From positions 1 to 36,422 of the forward strand of contig CANRHK010000003.1 of the NCBI GenBank assembly GCA_947630395.1: DNA of 36,422 nucleotides. The letters are read 5' to 3'. Each line of letters starts with the position of its first letter. Position 1 is the first letter of the stretch. The DNA is from an uncultured Oscillospiraceae bacterium. GTDB lineage: Bacteria > Bacillota > Clostridia > Oscillospirales > Oscillospiraceae. The position numbers and the translations under genes were made by a program. A model generated the notes under the pieces. That model worked only from the letters and a program-made list of their open reading frames with translations. It made no database searches and was not told where the DNA came from. This document shows, piece by piece, positions 1-9,710 of this stretch.

Positions 1-21
1 GCAGCCGCGGCAAGAAAAAGA

Positions 22-50
22 CCAGGTAGGGGGCGAAGCCCCCCTTGCCT
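22..50 (-). terminator. Putative intrinsic terminator of the ABC-2 exporter operon
   Basis: Inverted repeat GGGGGC-GAA-GCCCCC with flanking AGG(T)A/T(T)GCCT; on the minus strand it is followed by a T-rich stretch (CTTTTTCTT). Confidence 0.6.
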
Positions 51-80
51 GATCTCCCATCCTATGGTAGAATACATTCG

Positions 81-854
81 CTATGACCCGGTGGAGCAGT
101 AATGCGCCACCCCCAGCCGCCAAATCAGGAGACAGGGAATCAAAAACACCAGCGAGATCACGGGCAGCAGTCCGTACCACCCTGGCCCCCGGTCCAGCAG
201 ATATTGCAGGGGCCAATACTGCACCAGTGCCAGCGGCACCAGGAAGGTGAGTACGTACAAAACCCCCTTGCCGTAGACGCCAAAGGGATACTTCCCATAC
301 TCCCTGGCCCCGTCGGTGAAGATGTTCATGACCTCCAGCCCCTCCAGGGTGAAGAAGCACAGGGCAGCGTAGACGAGAAACAGCCCGAAGAACACGCAGG
401 CCCCGCAGAGAATCATAAGAACCAGGACGGCGGCCTTGGCCGCTGTCCACTGGACCGCGCCGGATTGAATGGCCCATGCCAACATCGCCACCGCCTGAAT
501 CAGCCGTGCCAGCATGGTGGGCTTCAGGTCCTGGCACAGAATCTGCGCTACCAGAGACCGGGGCCGCACCAGAATGCGGTCGAACTGCGCCTCCCGCAGA
601 ATTTTGGGAAAAGCGTCAAAGCCTCGGGCGAAGCACTCCGCCAGGGACGTGGCGGACAGTATCACCGAGAAGCACAGCGCCAACTGGGGAAGACTGTATC
701 CCCCGATGTCCCCGAACCGCTCCAGGAGAAAGATCACCCCCAAAAAGCAGTTGGTGGTGATCAGCAGATGGCCCAAGCAGCTGAGGAAGAAGGACGCCTT
801 GTAGGCCATGGCGCTCTTGAGATGGATGGCCAGAAATTTGAAGTATATTCTCAT
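81..854 (-). CDS. ABC-2 family (DUF990-like) transporter permease
   Basis: 257-aa hydrophobic multi-TM ORF (MRIYFKFLAIHLKSAMAYKASFF...), adjacent to a second permease and an ATPase in the same direction. Confidence 0.8.
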   Translation of the reverse strand: MRIYFKFLAIHLKSAMAYKASFFLSCLGHLLITTNCFLGVIFLLERFGDIGGYSLPQLALCFSVILSATSLAECFARGFDAFPKILREAQFDRILVRPRSLVAQILCQDLKPTMLARLIQAVAMLAWAIQSGAVQWTAAKAAVLVLMILCGACVFFGLFLVYAALCFFTLEGLEVMNIFTDGAREYGKYPFGVYGKGVLYVLTFLVPLALVQYWPLQYLLDRGPGWYGLLPVISLVFLIPCLLIWRLGVAHYCSTGS

Positions 855-857
855 CTC

Positions 858-1661
858 TCAACCTCCCGCGATGACCGTCCGGCGGAGGCCGGCGCGCATG
901 AGGGCGTAGCCCCCGGCGATGAGGACTGCGGCCCAGAAAACCTGGAGTCCCATGGCCGCCGGAATGTCCGCCCCGGCGATGTCCCCGCCGAAGATCCGGA
1001 GGGGCACATTCTGCATGGCCCCGAAGGGGGACAATTCCGCTATCTGCCGCAGCCCCTCCGGCAGGAAGGGCAGGGGCACAATGGCCCCGCCCAGCAGGTC
1101 CGCCGCCGCCACCGACAGCACCGTCACCCCGTTGGTGTCCGTCATGTGGAAGGTGAGGGCGTAGACAAAGAGGCTGAAGGCGCAGACCACCACCAGCATG
1201 AGCGCGGTGGACAGCAGGAACAGAGCGAACACCGCCGGGGACACCCGCAGCCGCAGGCCCCAGGGCGCGGGGAGGAGGACCCCCAGGAGGATGACGGGCA
1301 ATGCCCGCAGCAGCCCCCGGCTGAGCCGCACCGCCAGGGAGCGGGCCATCCACATGCCGTAGAGGTCCGTGGGCCGGACCAGCTCATAGGCCACCGACCC
1401 GGTGCGGACGGAGTCAATGATTTCCCACTCCCAGTTCCACAAGGCGAAGAAGGTCAGAAACGCCTGCTGGAGCCAGACATAGGCGGCCAGGGCCTCCATG
1501 CCCATGGGGAACCGCTCCGGGTGCTCCAGCCAGAAGGCCCGGTAGATCAGGATCTCCATGCCGCCCCAGACAAATTGGGTGCTGAGGCCCGCCAGGGCCG
1601 CCGCCCGGTACTGGAGCCCCGCCATCAGGCGCATCTTGAAGAAGGACAGATATTTCCTCAT
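858..1661 (-). CDS. ABC-2 family transporter permease
   Basis: 267-aa multi-TM ORF (MRKYLSFFKMRLMAGLQYRAAAL...), 3 bp from the downstream permease. Confidence 0.8.
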   Translation of the reverse strand: MRKYLSFFKMRLMAGLQYRAAALAGLSTQFVWGGMEILIYRAFWLEHPERFPMGMEALAAYVWLQQAFLTFFALWNWEWEIIDSVRTGSVAYELVRPTDLYGMWMARSLAVRLSRGLLRALPVILLGVLLPAPWGLRLRVSPAVFALFLLSTALMLVVVCAFSLFVYALTFHMTDTNGVTVLSVAAADLLGGAIVPLPFLPEGLRQIAELSPFGAMQNVPLRIFGGDIAGADIPAAMGLQVFWAAVLIAGGYALMRAGLRRTVIAGG

Positions 1662-1673
1662 TCCGCCGCCTCC

Positions 1674-2471
1674 TCAGATGCCGAAGCGGCGGTACAGGTC
1701 CGCCACGGACTCCTCGGTGGAGAGGTTCTCCCCGGCCGTGGAGCGGATGAGGGCCGTGTCGCCGTCCAGCAGGAGCCGTCCCTTGCCGATGAGCAGCACC
1801 CGGGAGCACAGGGCGTCGATGTCCTGCATGTCGTGGGTGGTGAGGAGCACCGTGGTGCCGCAGAGGCGGTTCTGCTCCAGGATGAAGGATCGCACCTTCA
1901 GCTTGCTCACCGCGTCCAGGCCGATGGTGGGCTCGTCCAGGAACAGCACCTCCGGCCCATGGAGCAGCGCCGCCGCGATCTCGCACCGCATCCGCTGGCC
2001 CAGGGACAGCATCCGGGCCGGGGTTTTCAGCAGGTCGCCAAGGTCCAGCAGTTCCGTCAGCCGGTCCAGGTTCCCCTGGAATGTCCCCTCCGGCACCCGG
2101 TAGATATCCTTCAAGAGAAGGAAAGACTCCATCACCGGCACGTCCCACCACAGCTGGCTGCGCTGGCCGAAGACCACCCCCAGCCGGGCTACGTGCTTTT
2201 TCCGATCCGCCCAGGGCGTCAGGCCGTTCACGGTGCAGTCCCCGCTGTCGGGCCGCAGAATGCCGCTGAGGATCTTGATGGTGGTGCTCTTGCCCGCGCC
2301 GTTGGGGCCGATGTAGCCCACAATCTGGCCGTCGGGGATGGTGAAGGTCATGTCCCGCAGAGCGGGAATTTCCGTGTATGTCCGGGAGAACAGACTTTTC
2401 ACCGCGTTTCCCAGTCCGGCCTCCCGGCGCCGGACCCGGTAGGTTTTGCAGATCCCTCGCATTTCTATCAT
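1674..2471 (-). CDS. ABC transporter ATP-binding protein
   Basis: Walker A GPNGAGKSTT, signature LSLGQRMR, Walker B VLFLDEP. Start chosen at MIEMRGICKTYRV; the ORF track extends further upstream without similarity. Confidence 0.9.
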   Translation of the reverse strand: MIEMRGICKTYRVRRREAGLGNAVKSLFSRTYTEIPALRDMTFTIPDGQIVGYIGPNGAGKSTTIKILSGILRPDSGDCTVNGLTPWADRKKHVARLGVVFGQRSQLWWDVPVMESFLLLKDIYRVPEGTFQGNLDRLTELLDLGDLLKTPARMLSLGQRMRCEIAAALLHGPEVLFLDEPTIGLDAVSKLKVRSFILEQNRLCGTTVLLTTHDMQDIDALCSRVLLIGKGRLLLDGDTALIRSTAGENLSTEESVADLYRRFGI

Positions 2472-2726
2472 CGTTTTCGCTCCTTTTTGAGGGCCCGCCA
2501 AGGGGCCCCGAAATAGCCCCGGCCCGGTCAGACCAGAGGACGGCCATTGGGAAGCCTTCGTGGCCTTAAGGGCAGCCGGGAAATATTTCATCAGGAACCG
2601 CGCGGGCGGTCACGAGCCTGTCCCGCGCCAGACAAAATACCCTCTTTTCGTCCGCAAGTTGGCGAAAAGGACTTATATTTTACCGCATTTGAATAAATTT
2701 GTCAAGAAATTTTTAGGACCGATGGG

Positions 2727-2740
2727 ATTTCCCGGGAAAT
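2727..2740. promoter_or_regulatory. 14-bp perfect palindrome upstream of the amylosucrase gene, possible operator
   Basis: ATTTCCCGGGAAAT nested in GGGATTTCCCGGGAAATaCATCCC, 28 bp before the ATG at 2769. Confidence 0.35.
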
Positions 2741-2768
2741 ACATCCCACGGAGAAAGGACGGAGAACC

Positions 2769-4616
2769 ATGACCCGGACAGACAAGGGAGTATTTGAGGC
2801 GCGCCTGGCGCGGCACTATGACGAGCTGAGGCGGCTCTATTTAGATCTCTACCACGGTGACACAGCCGCCTTTGACTGCTTTGTGGAGATGCTGCGCCGC
2901 TGCTGGGCGGACAGGAAGGAGGCCCTGCGGGAGCAGGACGCGGCGCGGGAGGCGGACCCCAGCTGGTACCGCCGCCAGGATATCCTGGGCATGATGCTCT
3001 ATGTGAACGCCTTCGCTAAAACGCTGAAGGGCGTGGAGGAGAAGCTGCCCTATTTGAGGGAGTGCGGGATCAACTATCTCCACCTGATGCCCCTGCTCCA
3101 GAGCCCCAAGGGCCGCAGCGACGGCGGCTACGCGGTGGCGGACTTCCGCACCGTCCAGCCCGAGCTGGGCGCCATGGAGGATTTGGAGGAGTTGGCGGAC
3201 GCCTGCCGGGAGAGCAACATGTGCGTGTGCCTGGACTTCGTCATGAACCACACCAGCGAGGACCACGAGTGGGCGAAAAAGGCCCGGGCCGGGGAGCCCG
3301 GCTACCGGGAGCGGTACTTCTTCTATGACAGCTGGGATATCCCACGTGAGTTTGAAAAGACCGTCCCCCAGGTGTTCCCCACCACCGCGCCGGGCAGCTT
3401 CACCGCTCTTCCCGACTGCGGCCAGATCGTCATGACCAGCTTCTACCCCTACCAGTGGGATCTGAACTACGGCAATCCCGTGGTCTTCAACGACATGACG
3501 GAGAACATGCTGTTTCTGGCCAACCGGGGCATGGACGTCATCCGGCTGGACGCCATCCCCTATATCTGGAAGGAGCTGGGCACCAACTGCCGGAACCTGC
3601 CCCAGGTCCACACCCTGTCCCGGATGCTGCGCATGGCATGTGAGATCGTCTGCCCCAGCGTGCTGCTGCTGGGGGAAGTGGTCATGGAGCCCGCCAAGGT
3701 GGCCCCCTACTTCGGCACCCCGGAGAAGCCGGAGTGCCACATGCTCTACAACGTCACCACCATGTGCACCACCTGGCACACCCTAGCCACCGGGGACGTG
3801 TCCCTCCTCAAGCGGCAGATGGAGGCGGTGTGCGCCCTGCCCAGGGATTTCCTGTTTTTGAACTACCTCCGCTGCCACGACGATATCGGCTGGGGCTTGG
3901 ACTACCCCTGGCTGGGGGAGCGCTTCGGCCAGTGGGAGACGCCCCACAAGAAGTACCTCAACGATTACTTCACCGGCAAGTGGCCTGACAGCGTCAGCCG
4001 GGGCGAGCTCTACAACGACGACCCCCGCCTGGGGGACGCCAGGCTCTGCGGCACCACGGCCTCCCTCTGCGGCCTGGAGACGGCGGCGGAGAGCGGCGAC
4101 GCCGACCGCCTGGCTCGCGCTGTTGCCTGCGATCTGACCCTCCACGCCTGGATGCTGTCCCAGAGCGGCATCCCGGTGATCTACAGCGGGGACGAGGTGG
4201 GGCGGTTCAACGACTACACCTACCACGACGATCCGGACAAGGCCGCCGACAGCCGGTACATCCACCGGGGGAACTTCCAGTGGGATAGGGCGGAGCTGCG
4301 TACTGACCCGGACACCTATCAGGGGAAGATGTTCGAGGGCCTGCGCCGCCTGGAGACCATCCGGGGGTCGGAGCCCTGCTTCAGCGCGGACGCCGACGTG
4401 TGGGTGGAGGACAGCGGCAGCAGCCACGTGCTGGCCCTCTGCCGGAAGGTGGGGGAGCGGGAGCTGGTGTGCCTCTACAACTTCAGCGACCAGTTTGTCA
4501 GCGCCGGGGTGGCGCGGGAGGAAGCCTACCGGGAGCTGATGTACGGTACATACTACGAGCAGATCCGCAACATCACCCTCTGGCCCAACGGCTTCGCCTG
4601 GCTGCTGCGGGAGTGA
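2769..4616 (+). CDS. Amylosucrase-like GH13 glycoside hydrolase/transglucosidase
   Basis: 615 aa with GH13 motifs (CLDFVMNHTSEDHEW, GMDVIRLDAIPYIWK, LLGEVV, FLNYLRCHDDIGW) and an alpha-helical N-terminal region typical of amylosucrases. Confidence 0.85.
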   Translation: MTRTDKGVFEARLARHYDELRRLYLDLYHGDTAAFDCFVEMLRRCWADRKEALREQDAAREADPSWYRRQDILGMMLYVNAFAKTLKGVEEKLPYLRECGINYLHLMPLLQSPKGRSDGGYAVADFRTVQPELGAMEDLEELADACRESNMCVCLDFVMNHTSEDHEWAKKARAGEPGYRERYFFYDSWDIPREFEKTVPQVFPTTAPGSFTALPDCGQIVMTSFYPYQWDLNYGNPVVFNDMTENMLFLANRGMDVIRLDAIPYIWKELGTNCRNLPQVHTLSRMLRMACEIVCPSVLLLGEVVMEPAKVAPYFGTPEKPECHMLYNVTTMCTTWHTLATGDVSLLKRQMEAVCALPRDFLFLNYLRCHDDIGWGLDYPWLGERFGQWETPHKKYLNDYFTGKWPDSVSRGELYNDDPRLGDARLCGTTASLCGLETAAESGDADRLARAVACDLTLHAWMLSQSGIPVIYSGDEVGRFNDYTYHDDPDKAADSRYIHRGNFQWDRAELRTDPDTYQGKMFEGLRRLETIRGSEPCFSADADVWVEDSGSSHVLALCRKVGERELVCLYNFSDQFVSAGVAREEAYRELMYGTYYEQIRNITLWPNGFAWLLRE

Positions 4617-4645
4617 GCCTGACAGCCTTCCGGGCTTTACAGGAA

Positions 4646-4686
4646 GGACCCCGGGGCTGTGCGTTTTACGCACAGCCCCGGGGTCC
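4646..4686. terminator. Bidirectional terminator between convergent genes
   Basis: 19-bp perfect stem GGACCCCGGGGCTGTGCGT / ACGCACAGCCCCGGGGTCC with TTT loop, between the convergent ends of the 2769-4616 and 4710-5216 genes. Confidence 0.75.
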
Positions 4687-4709
4687 CTCCTCTGCTCTCC
4701 CGGCCAGCG

Positions 4710-5216
4710 TCAGGACGCGGCGGCAGAGGAAGTGTAGGTGATGGCGCTGACCTGGTCATTTTCCACAAGGAAGGTGAGGGTGGAGGATCCTTTCTCATAA
4801 ATGAGGGCGGTGCCGGTGGCCTCTACCGGTTCGCCGTAGGATGCGGTTACATCGGCCCTGGGAGAGCCGATGCGGATGCCCTCCGGCGTGGATACCGTGT
4901 CGTCCATCAGCTCAATGCTCAGCACGTAGTCCACGCCGTCCTGGGGGTAGGTGCGGATGATGACGCTGCCGTAGGTGTAGACCTTATCCATGCCCTGGAA
5001 AGCGCAGGACTCCGACTCGAAGTAGCTGGTGGGGTCCCCCAGCTGCCCGGCGATGGGGGCCATCTCCGCGTCTACCGCCACCTCCACGCCCTTGAGGGTA
5101 AAGCGGTAGGTATCCGCCGCGCCGCCCTGGCCCTGTCCGCCGTTGTTGGAACCGCCGCAGGCGGCCAGCGCCAGGCACAGCGCCGCCGCTAACATCAGTG
5201 CTATCCGTTTCTTCAT
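4710..5216 (-). CDS. Putative lipoprotein
   Basis: Signal peptide with lipobox (MKKRIALMLAAALCLALAACGG) followed by a Gly/Asn linker. Confidence 0.7.
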   Translation of the reverse strand: MKKRIALMLAAALCLALAACGGSNNGGQGQGGAADTYRFTLKGVEVAVDAEMAPIAGQLGDPTSYFESESCAFQGMDKVYTYGSVIIRTYPQDGVDYVLSIELMDDTVSTPEGIRIGSPRADVTASYGEPVEATGTALIYEKGSSTLTFLVENDQVSAITYTSSAAAS

Positions 5217-5251
5217 TGCAGGTAACCTCTTTTCCATTTTGTTGTAAAGGC

Positions 5252-6334
5252 TTATTGGATCGCGTTGGATCCAAAGGAAACCAGTCGGCCGTATTGCTCC
5301 AGCTCGTCATACTGCCGCTGTTTCATCTGGTTGTAAAAGGCGGTCTTCTCCGCCCACACGGAGGCGTAGCCCTCTTCGTTCCGGTAGTCGGTGAGATCGT
5401 AGTTCTCCTTCAGATAAGCCCCGAAATACCGGGCCATCTTCTCCGCGCCCCGGGTGTTCAGGTGGAGGCCCCCGTCATAGGTGTCCACCCTCATATCCAG
5501 GCCGATCTCCTCCCGGAGGGGGATATAGTTGATGTAGGGCAGACTGTTTTCCTCCGCGAAGGACGCAATCTGCTCGTCCCACTGGCCGTACCAGTGGGGA
5601 TACTCCGTGGGGGCTTTGATAAGGACCAGGTCGATGCCCTTCTCCCGGCAGAGGTCCGTCATCTTTTGCAGATAGGACATGGCGTTCTCCCCCAGGGCGT
5701 AGTCCGCCAGGGGCGCGGGAGGCGGAAAGCCGGTCTGGGCCTTGGTGTCCACCCGCATGTAGTAGCCGCTGTGGGTCACCAAATCCTTGGTAAACAGGTG
5801 TTCCACATCGTCCGAGGCCAGCCCGTCCCAGCGGGAGTGGTAGCGGAGGAGGGGAAAGACGTATTCGATGAAGTGCTCCTCCTCCGTCATGGAGGCCAGG
5901 ATGCCCTTCACCTTGGAGGAGGACCAGCGCATGCCGTCCAGGCTCATGCGGTTGTACGCCTCACTCTGAGGCTCGTTGTACTTCAAGGCCAGGACGTTGT
6001 AGACCACCACCTTGGGCGTCTCATACCGGAGGGCGTCCTCCAGCAGGTAGTAGGACTGCCATGCCAGCTGTTGGGCGCTGCCCCGGATATAGCTGGTGAT
6101 GCCGTACTCCTCCCACAGTGTGACGGTGGAGAAATTCTCGTATACCTCGCAGTCCCCGATGCACAGCACCTCGTGGTCCGTGGTCTCCCGGTAGTATTCC
6201 TCCACCATGGAGCCCTCCACGATACCGGTCTGGTACTTGGGGACAAGCAGTCTTTGCAGCAGATACAGACATGCGATGGTCGCCAGCGCCACTGCCGCGC
6301 CGGAGATCAGAGCGGAACGCTTCATACCACTCAC
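5252..6334 (-). CDS. SGNH/DltD-like membrane-anchored protein of the MBOAT cluster
   Basis: 360 aa; N-terminal TM segment then VLCIGDCEVYENF and a C-terminal DGGLHLNTRGAEKMA block; directly follows the MBOAT gene. Confidence 0.7.
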   Translation of the reverse strand: MSGMKRSALISGAAVALATIACLYLLQRLLVPKYQTGIVEGSMVEEYYRETTDHEVLCIGDCEVYENFSTVTLWEEYGITSYIRGSAQQLAWQSYYLLEDALRYETPKVVVYNVLALKYNEPQSEAYNRMSLDGMRWSSSKVKGILASMTEEEHFIEYVFPLLRYHSRWDGLASDDVEHLFTKDLVTHSGYYMRVDTKAQTGFPPPAPLADYALGENAMSYLQKMTDLCREKGIDLVLIKAPTEYPHWYGQWDEQIASFAEENSLPYINYIPLREEIGLDMRVDTYDGGLHLNTRGAEKMARYFGAYLKENYDLTDYRNEEGYASVWAEKTAFYNQMKQRQYDELEQYGRLVSFGSNAIQ

Positions 6335-7918
6335 CTAGAACTGATTGTAGATAAATTGCGTGGAATCGTAGCCCACGCCGTAGGCCCCGAAGATCAGGAT
6401 GGCCACCAGCAGCAGCGCCATGGCGCCGTAGCTGACCGCCCGGGGCCGGGCGTACAGCGCCTGTCGGACGCTGCCGTACCGGGCCTGAAACAGGCTCACG
6501 CCCAGCACAACGGCAAACCCGGCCAGGAGCACGGCGTAGTCCGCCCCGCTGAGGCCGATTTTCAGCAGGGAACCATCTGTAAAGACGGAGAAGCGGAAGC
6601 GGGTGAACATGGTGCCCACCATCCGGAAGGTCAGGGGCACGTCGCGGTAGCAGTCGAACATCCGGACGCAGCTCATGAGCAGAAAAGTGCGGATGATCTG
6701 AAAGGCCTCGTAGGGCGCCTTGCCCCGCACAGGGAAGCGGGCGTGAAAGCGGCTGTAGAGGGGCTCCAGCTCCTGGGAGGCCATGATGACCGCGAAGTTC
6801 ATAAGGCCCCACATGATGAAGTTCCACGCCGCGCCGTGCCACACGCCGGTGGTGAGCCACACGACAAAGCAGGACAGGTACACCGGCACCCGCTTTCCCA
6901 TGGCCTGACCCAGGTGCTCCCGGGACCATTTGGACAGCTTCAGCATGGGCCGGCAGACGGAGACCGGGTAGAAGATGTAGTCGGTGAACCAGGTGCCCAT
7001 AGTGATGTGCCACCGGTTCCAATACTCCTTGATATTTTTGGAGAAGTAGGGGAGATGGAAGTTCTCCGCCACCCGGATGCCCATGGCCTCGGCCAGGCCG
7101 ATGGTGATGTCGATGCCGCCGGTGAAGTCGCAGTAGAGCTCAAAGGCGTAGAACAGCATGGCCACAAACACGTAGGCCCCGGTGTAGGCGTCCGTATGCT
7201 GGATCAGGGAGGTGACGCCGGTGATGATGCGGTCGGCGATGACCACCTTTTTGAAGTAGCCCCACAGCACCCGGGTCAGGCCGAAGGTGACGGCTTTCCC
7301 GTCAAAGGGGTGCCCGCAGTAGAGGGTGCGGGAGAGGTCGCCGTAGCGGCTGATGGGGCCCTGGACCATCTGGGGGAAGAAGGACACAAAGAGCGCCAGG
7401 CGGAAGAGATTCCGCTCCGCCGCCTGCTTCCCCCGGTAGACATCGATGACGTAGCCCATGGTCTGGAAGGTGTAGAAGGAGATGCCCATGGGCACCAGAA
7501 TGTCCACCGTTTGCAGATGCGCCGCGCCGTGGAGAAGGGCGTTGACGTTGTGGATGACGAAGTTGGTGTACTTGGTCACCGCCAGGATGCCCATATTCAG
7601 CAGCAGACAGGCCAGCAGCCAGCGCCATTTCCGGGCCTTGAAGCCGGCCTTGCAGGCGCGCTTCTCCTCCCGGGTGAGGGCGGGGTGGGTCTGGAGATAC
7701 CGCTTCTGCTCCCCGGCGATGTCTTCCAGTCGGACGGCCATCAGGTAGGCCGAAACGGTGGTCACCAGCAGGAAGAACAGATAGCGCCAGTCCGCCAGGG
7801 CGTAGAAGCCGTAGCTGGCCGCCAGGAGGAGGGGCCATTGCCAGCGCCGGGGCACCAGATAGTACGCCGCCAGCAGCGCCGAGGCGAAAGCGACGAAGCC
7901 GTAGGATGTGAACAGCAT
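6335..7918 (-). CDS. MBOAT family O-acyltransferase (DltB/AlgI-like)
   Basis: 527 aa multi-TM; MBOAT signatures (EYWNRWHITMGTWFTDYIFYP, VVWLTTGVWHGAAWNFIMWG, LYCDFTGGIDITIGLAEAMGI). Confidence 0.92.
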   Translation of the reverse strand: MLFTSYGFVAFASALLAAYYLVPRRWQWPLLLAASYGFYALADWRYLFFLLVTTVSAYLMAVRLEDIAGEQKRYLQTHPALTREEKRACKAGFKARKWRWLLACLLLNMGILAVTKYTNFVIHNVNALLHGAAHLQTVDILVPMGISFYTFQTMGYVIDVYRGKQAAERNLFRLALFVSFFPQMVQGPISRYGDLSRTLYCGHPFDGKAVTFGLTRVLWGYFKKVVIADRIITGVTSLIQHTDAYTGAYVFVAMLFYAFELYCDFTGGIDITIGLAEAMGIRVAENFHLPYFSKNIKEYWNRWHITMGTWFTDYIFYPVSVCRPMLKLSKWSREHLGQAMGKRVPVYLSCFVVWLTTGVWHGAAWNFIMWGLMNFAVIMASQELEPLYSRFHARFPVRGKAPYEAFQIIRTFLLMSCVRMFDCYRDVPLTFRMVGTMFTRFRFSVFTDGSLLKIGLSGADYAVLLAGFAVVLGVSLFQARYGSVRQALYARPRAVSYGAMALLLVAILIFGAYGVGYDSTQFIYNQF

Positions 7919-7924
7919 AGGGCC

Positions 7925-8152
7925 TTATTCGTCCTCCAGCCGTTCAATGAGGGCGTAGAGGGCCTGGGCGGAGTTGAAGTTCTCGGGCACGATCTCCTCG
8001 GCGGGGATGGCCACGTCGAACTCCGCGCTGACCTCGGAGATAATGGCGATGATATCCAGGGAGTCCAGGATCTTGTCATCCACCAGAGCGCCGCAGGTCT
8101 CGAAATCCACCTCCGGGTGGATATCCTCCAGAATTTGCAACAGACGGTCCAT
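7925..8152 (-). CDS. Acyl/aminoacyl carrier protein (DltC-like)
   Basis: 75 aa; phosphopantetheine-type context DDKILDSLDIIAIISEVSAEFDVAIP. Confidence 0.85.
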   Translation of the reverse strand: MDRLLQILEDIHPEVDFETCGALVDDKILDSLDIIAIISEVSAEFDVAIPAEEIVPENFNSAQALYALIERLEDE

Positions 8153-8155
8153 CGA

Positions 8156-9676
8156 TCAGTTCTCCTTTCTCTGTGTCTGCGCCTCCAGCGCCTTGCGGTC
8201 CAGCTTGCCGTTGGGCGTCAGGGGCATTTTATCCAGCCGGATTACGGCGTTGGGAACCATGTAGCGGGGCAGGCGCTCCCGCAGGGCGGGGATGAGCTCC
8301 GTGGGAGTCAGATCACCCACATAGTAGAGCTGGATCTTGTCCTGCTCACTGTCGAACACGCAGCAGCAGGAGGAGACGCCGTCCAGCGTGCTCACGTTGA
8401 CCTCGATCTCCCCCAGCTCCACCCGGTGGCCCATGTGCTTGATCTGGTGGTCCTTCCGGGAGACAAAGACCAGCTCGCCCCGCTCGTTCCGCCGCCCCAG
8501 ATCGCCGGTGCGGTAGATAAGCTCCGGGTAGCGGTCATTGAGGGGGTTCTGGACAAAGACCGCGCTTGTCCTGTCAAAGGAGCGGTAGTAGCCCATGGTC
8601 AGGGAGGCGCCCCGCACGCAGATCTCGCCCACCTCCCCCGGCGCGGCCAAGGTGTTCTGTTCAGTCAGCAGCAGAATCTCGGTGTTGCGGAAGGGCCGCC
8701 CCACCGGCATGACCTCGTCCAGGGCAAAGTCCCTGTCCACCTTGTACCAGCAGCACATGCCGGTGGCCTCGGTGGGGCCGTAGAGGTTGAAGAACGCGGC
8801 GTCCGGCAGCGCCTGCCGCCAGAGCCGGAACTGCTTGATGGGAAAGACCTCGCTGCCGAAAGCGACGGTGCGGAGATACCTGGGCACCGCTTTCTCCAGC
8901 ACCCCGAGGGAGGAGATCATGGTGAGAGCGGACACCACCCAGCAGACGGTGTTGATCTGGTATTTGTTGAGAAATTCCACCAGCTTGATGGGGAACATGA
9001 ACAGCTGCTTGGGCACGATGTAGGTGGTGGCGCCGAACTTCACCGTGGGGTACAGTTCCTTCAGGCAGGCGTCGAAGTAGAAGGGCGTCTGGTTGGCGAA
9101 GCGGGTGCTCTCGCTGAAGCCCAGGGTCTCCGACAGAGTCTCAATGTAGTCGATGACTGAGCGGTGGTTGGCCACCACGCCCTTGGGAACCCCCGTGGAG
9201 CCGGAGGTGAAGACCACATAGAGGGGGTCCGTGTCCAGGTGGCGGGCGCGGATGCCCGCCAGGGCCTCGGGTTCCACAGACCCCGAGGCGAGATCGCCGT
9301 AGAGGGCGATCTCGCCGGAGAAGGCCAGCGTCCCCGCCGTCTCCCGGGTGCTCTCGTCGCAGATCATGACCCTTGCGTTCAACGTCCGCAAAATCAACTC
9401 CATGCGGAACAGGGGCATCTCCTCGTCCAGGGGCACGTAGTAACAGCCGCCGTAGACGCAGCCGAAAAACGCCGGGACGGTGCGGGGCTGCTTGCGCATG
9501 AAGACCGCCACCGGCTCCCGGTAGCAGCCCCGGCGGTGCAGGGCGCTGCCGATCGCATGGCTCTCCCGGTAGACCTGGGCGAAGGTAAGCTCGTCCGTTT
9601 CGTCGGCGTAAGCCACCTTGTCCGGCAGGCGGGTCACGGTCTGCTCCAGATATTCCAGTACGTTTGTCTGATGCAT
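8156..9676 (-). CDS. Amino acid adenylation/AMP-binding enzyme (DltA-like)
   Basis: A-domain motifs YVVFTSGSTGVPKGV, FFNLYGPTEATGMC, YRTGDLGRRNERGELVFVSRKDHQIKHMGHRVELGEIE, NGKLDRKAL. Start chosen at MHQTNVLEYLEQ. Confidence 0.88.
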   Translation of the reverse strand: MHQTNVLEYLEQTVTRLPDKVAYADETDELTFAQVYRESHAIGSALHRRGCYREPVAVFMRKQPRTVPAFFGCVYGGCYYVPLDEEMPLFRMELILRTLNARVMICDESTRETAGTLAFSGEIALYGDLASGSVEPEALAGIRARHLDTDPLYVVFTSGSTGVPKGVVANHRSVIDYIETLSETLGFSESTRFANQTPFYFDACLKELYPTVKFGATTYIVPKQLFMFPIKLVEFLNKYQINTVCWVVSALTMISSLGVLEKAVPRYLRTVAFGSEVFPIKQFRLWRQALPDAAFFNLYGPTEATGMCCWYKVDRDFALDEVMPVGRPFRNTEILLLTEQNTLAAPGEVGEICVRGASLTMGYYRSFDRTSAVFVQNPLNDRYPELIYRTGDLGRRNERGELVFVSRKDHQIKHMGHRVELGEIEVNVSTLDGVSSCCCVFDSEQDKIQLYYVGDLTPTELIPALRERLPRYMVPNAVIRLDKMPLTPNGKLDRKALEAQTQRKEN

Positions 9677-9710
9677 GATGTGCCTCTTCTCTTTTGTACT
9701 TCTGAGCTCC

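Noticed and set aside
102-2516. 804-aa plus-strand ORF over the ABC-2 exporter operon
   Set aside because: Low-complexity Pro/Gln/Gly/His-rich translation antisense to three well-supported genes; typical GC-rich shadow ORF.
5198-9160. 1320-aa plus-strand ORF, the longest in the track
   Set aside because: Antisense to the SGNH, MBOAT, carrier and adenylation genes; His/Gly/Val/Gln-rich composition with no domain signature. Its length reflects avoided reverse-frame stops in high-GC codons.
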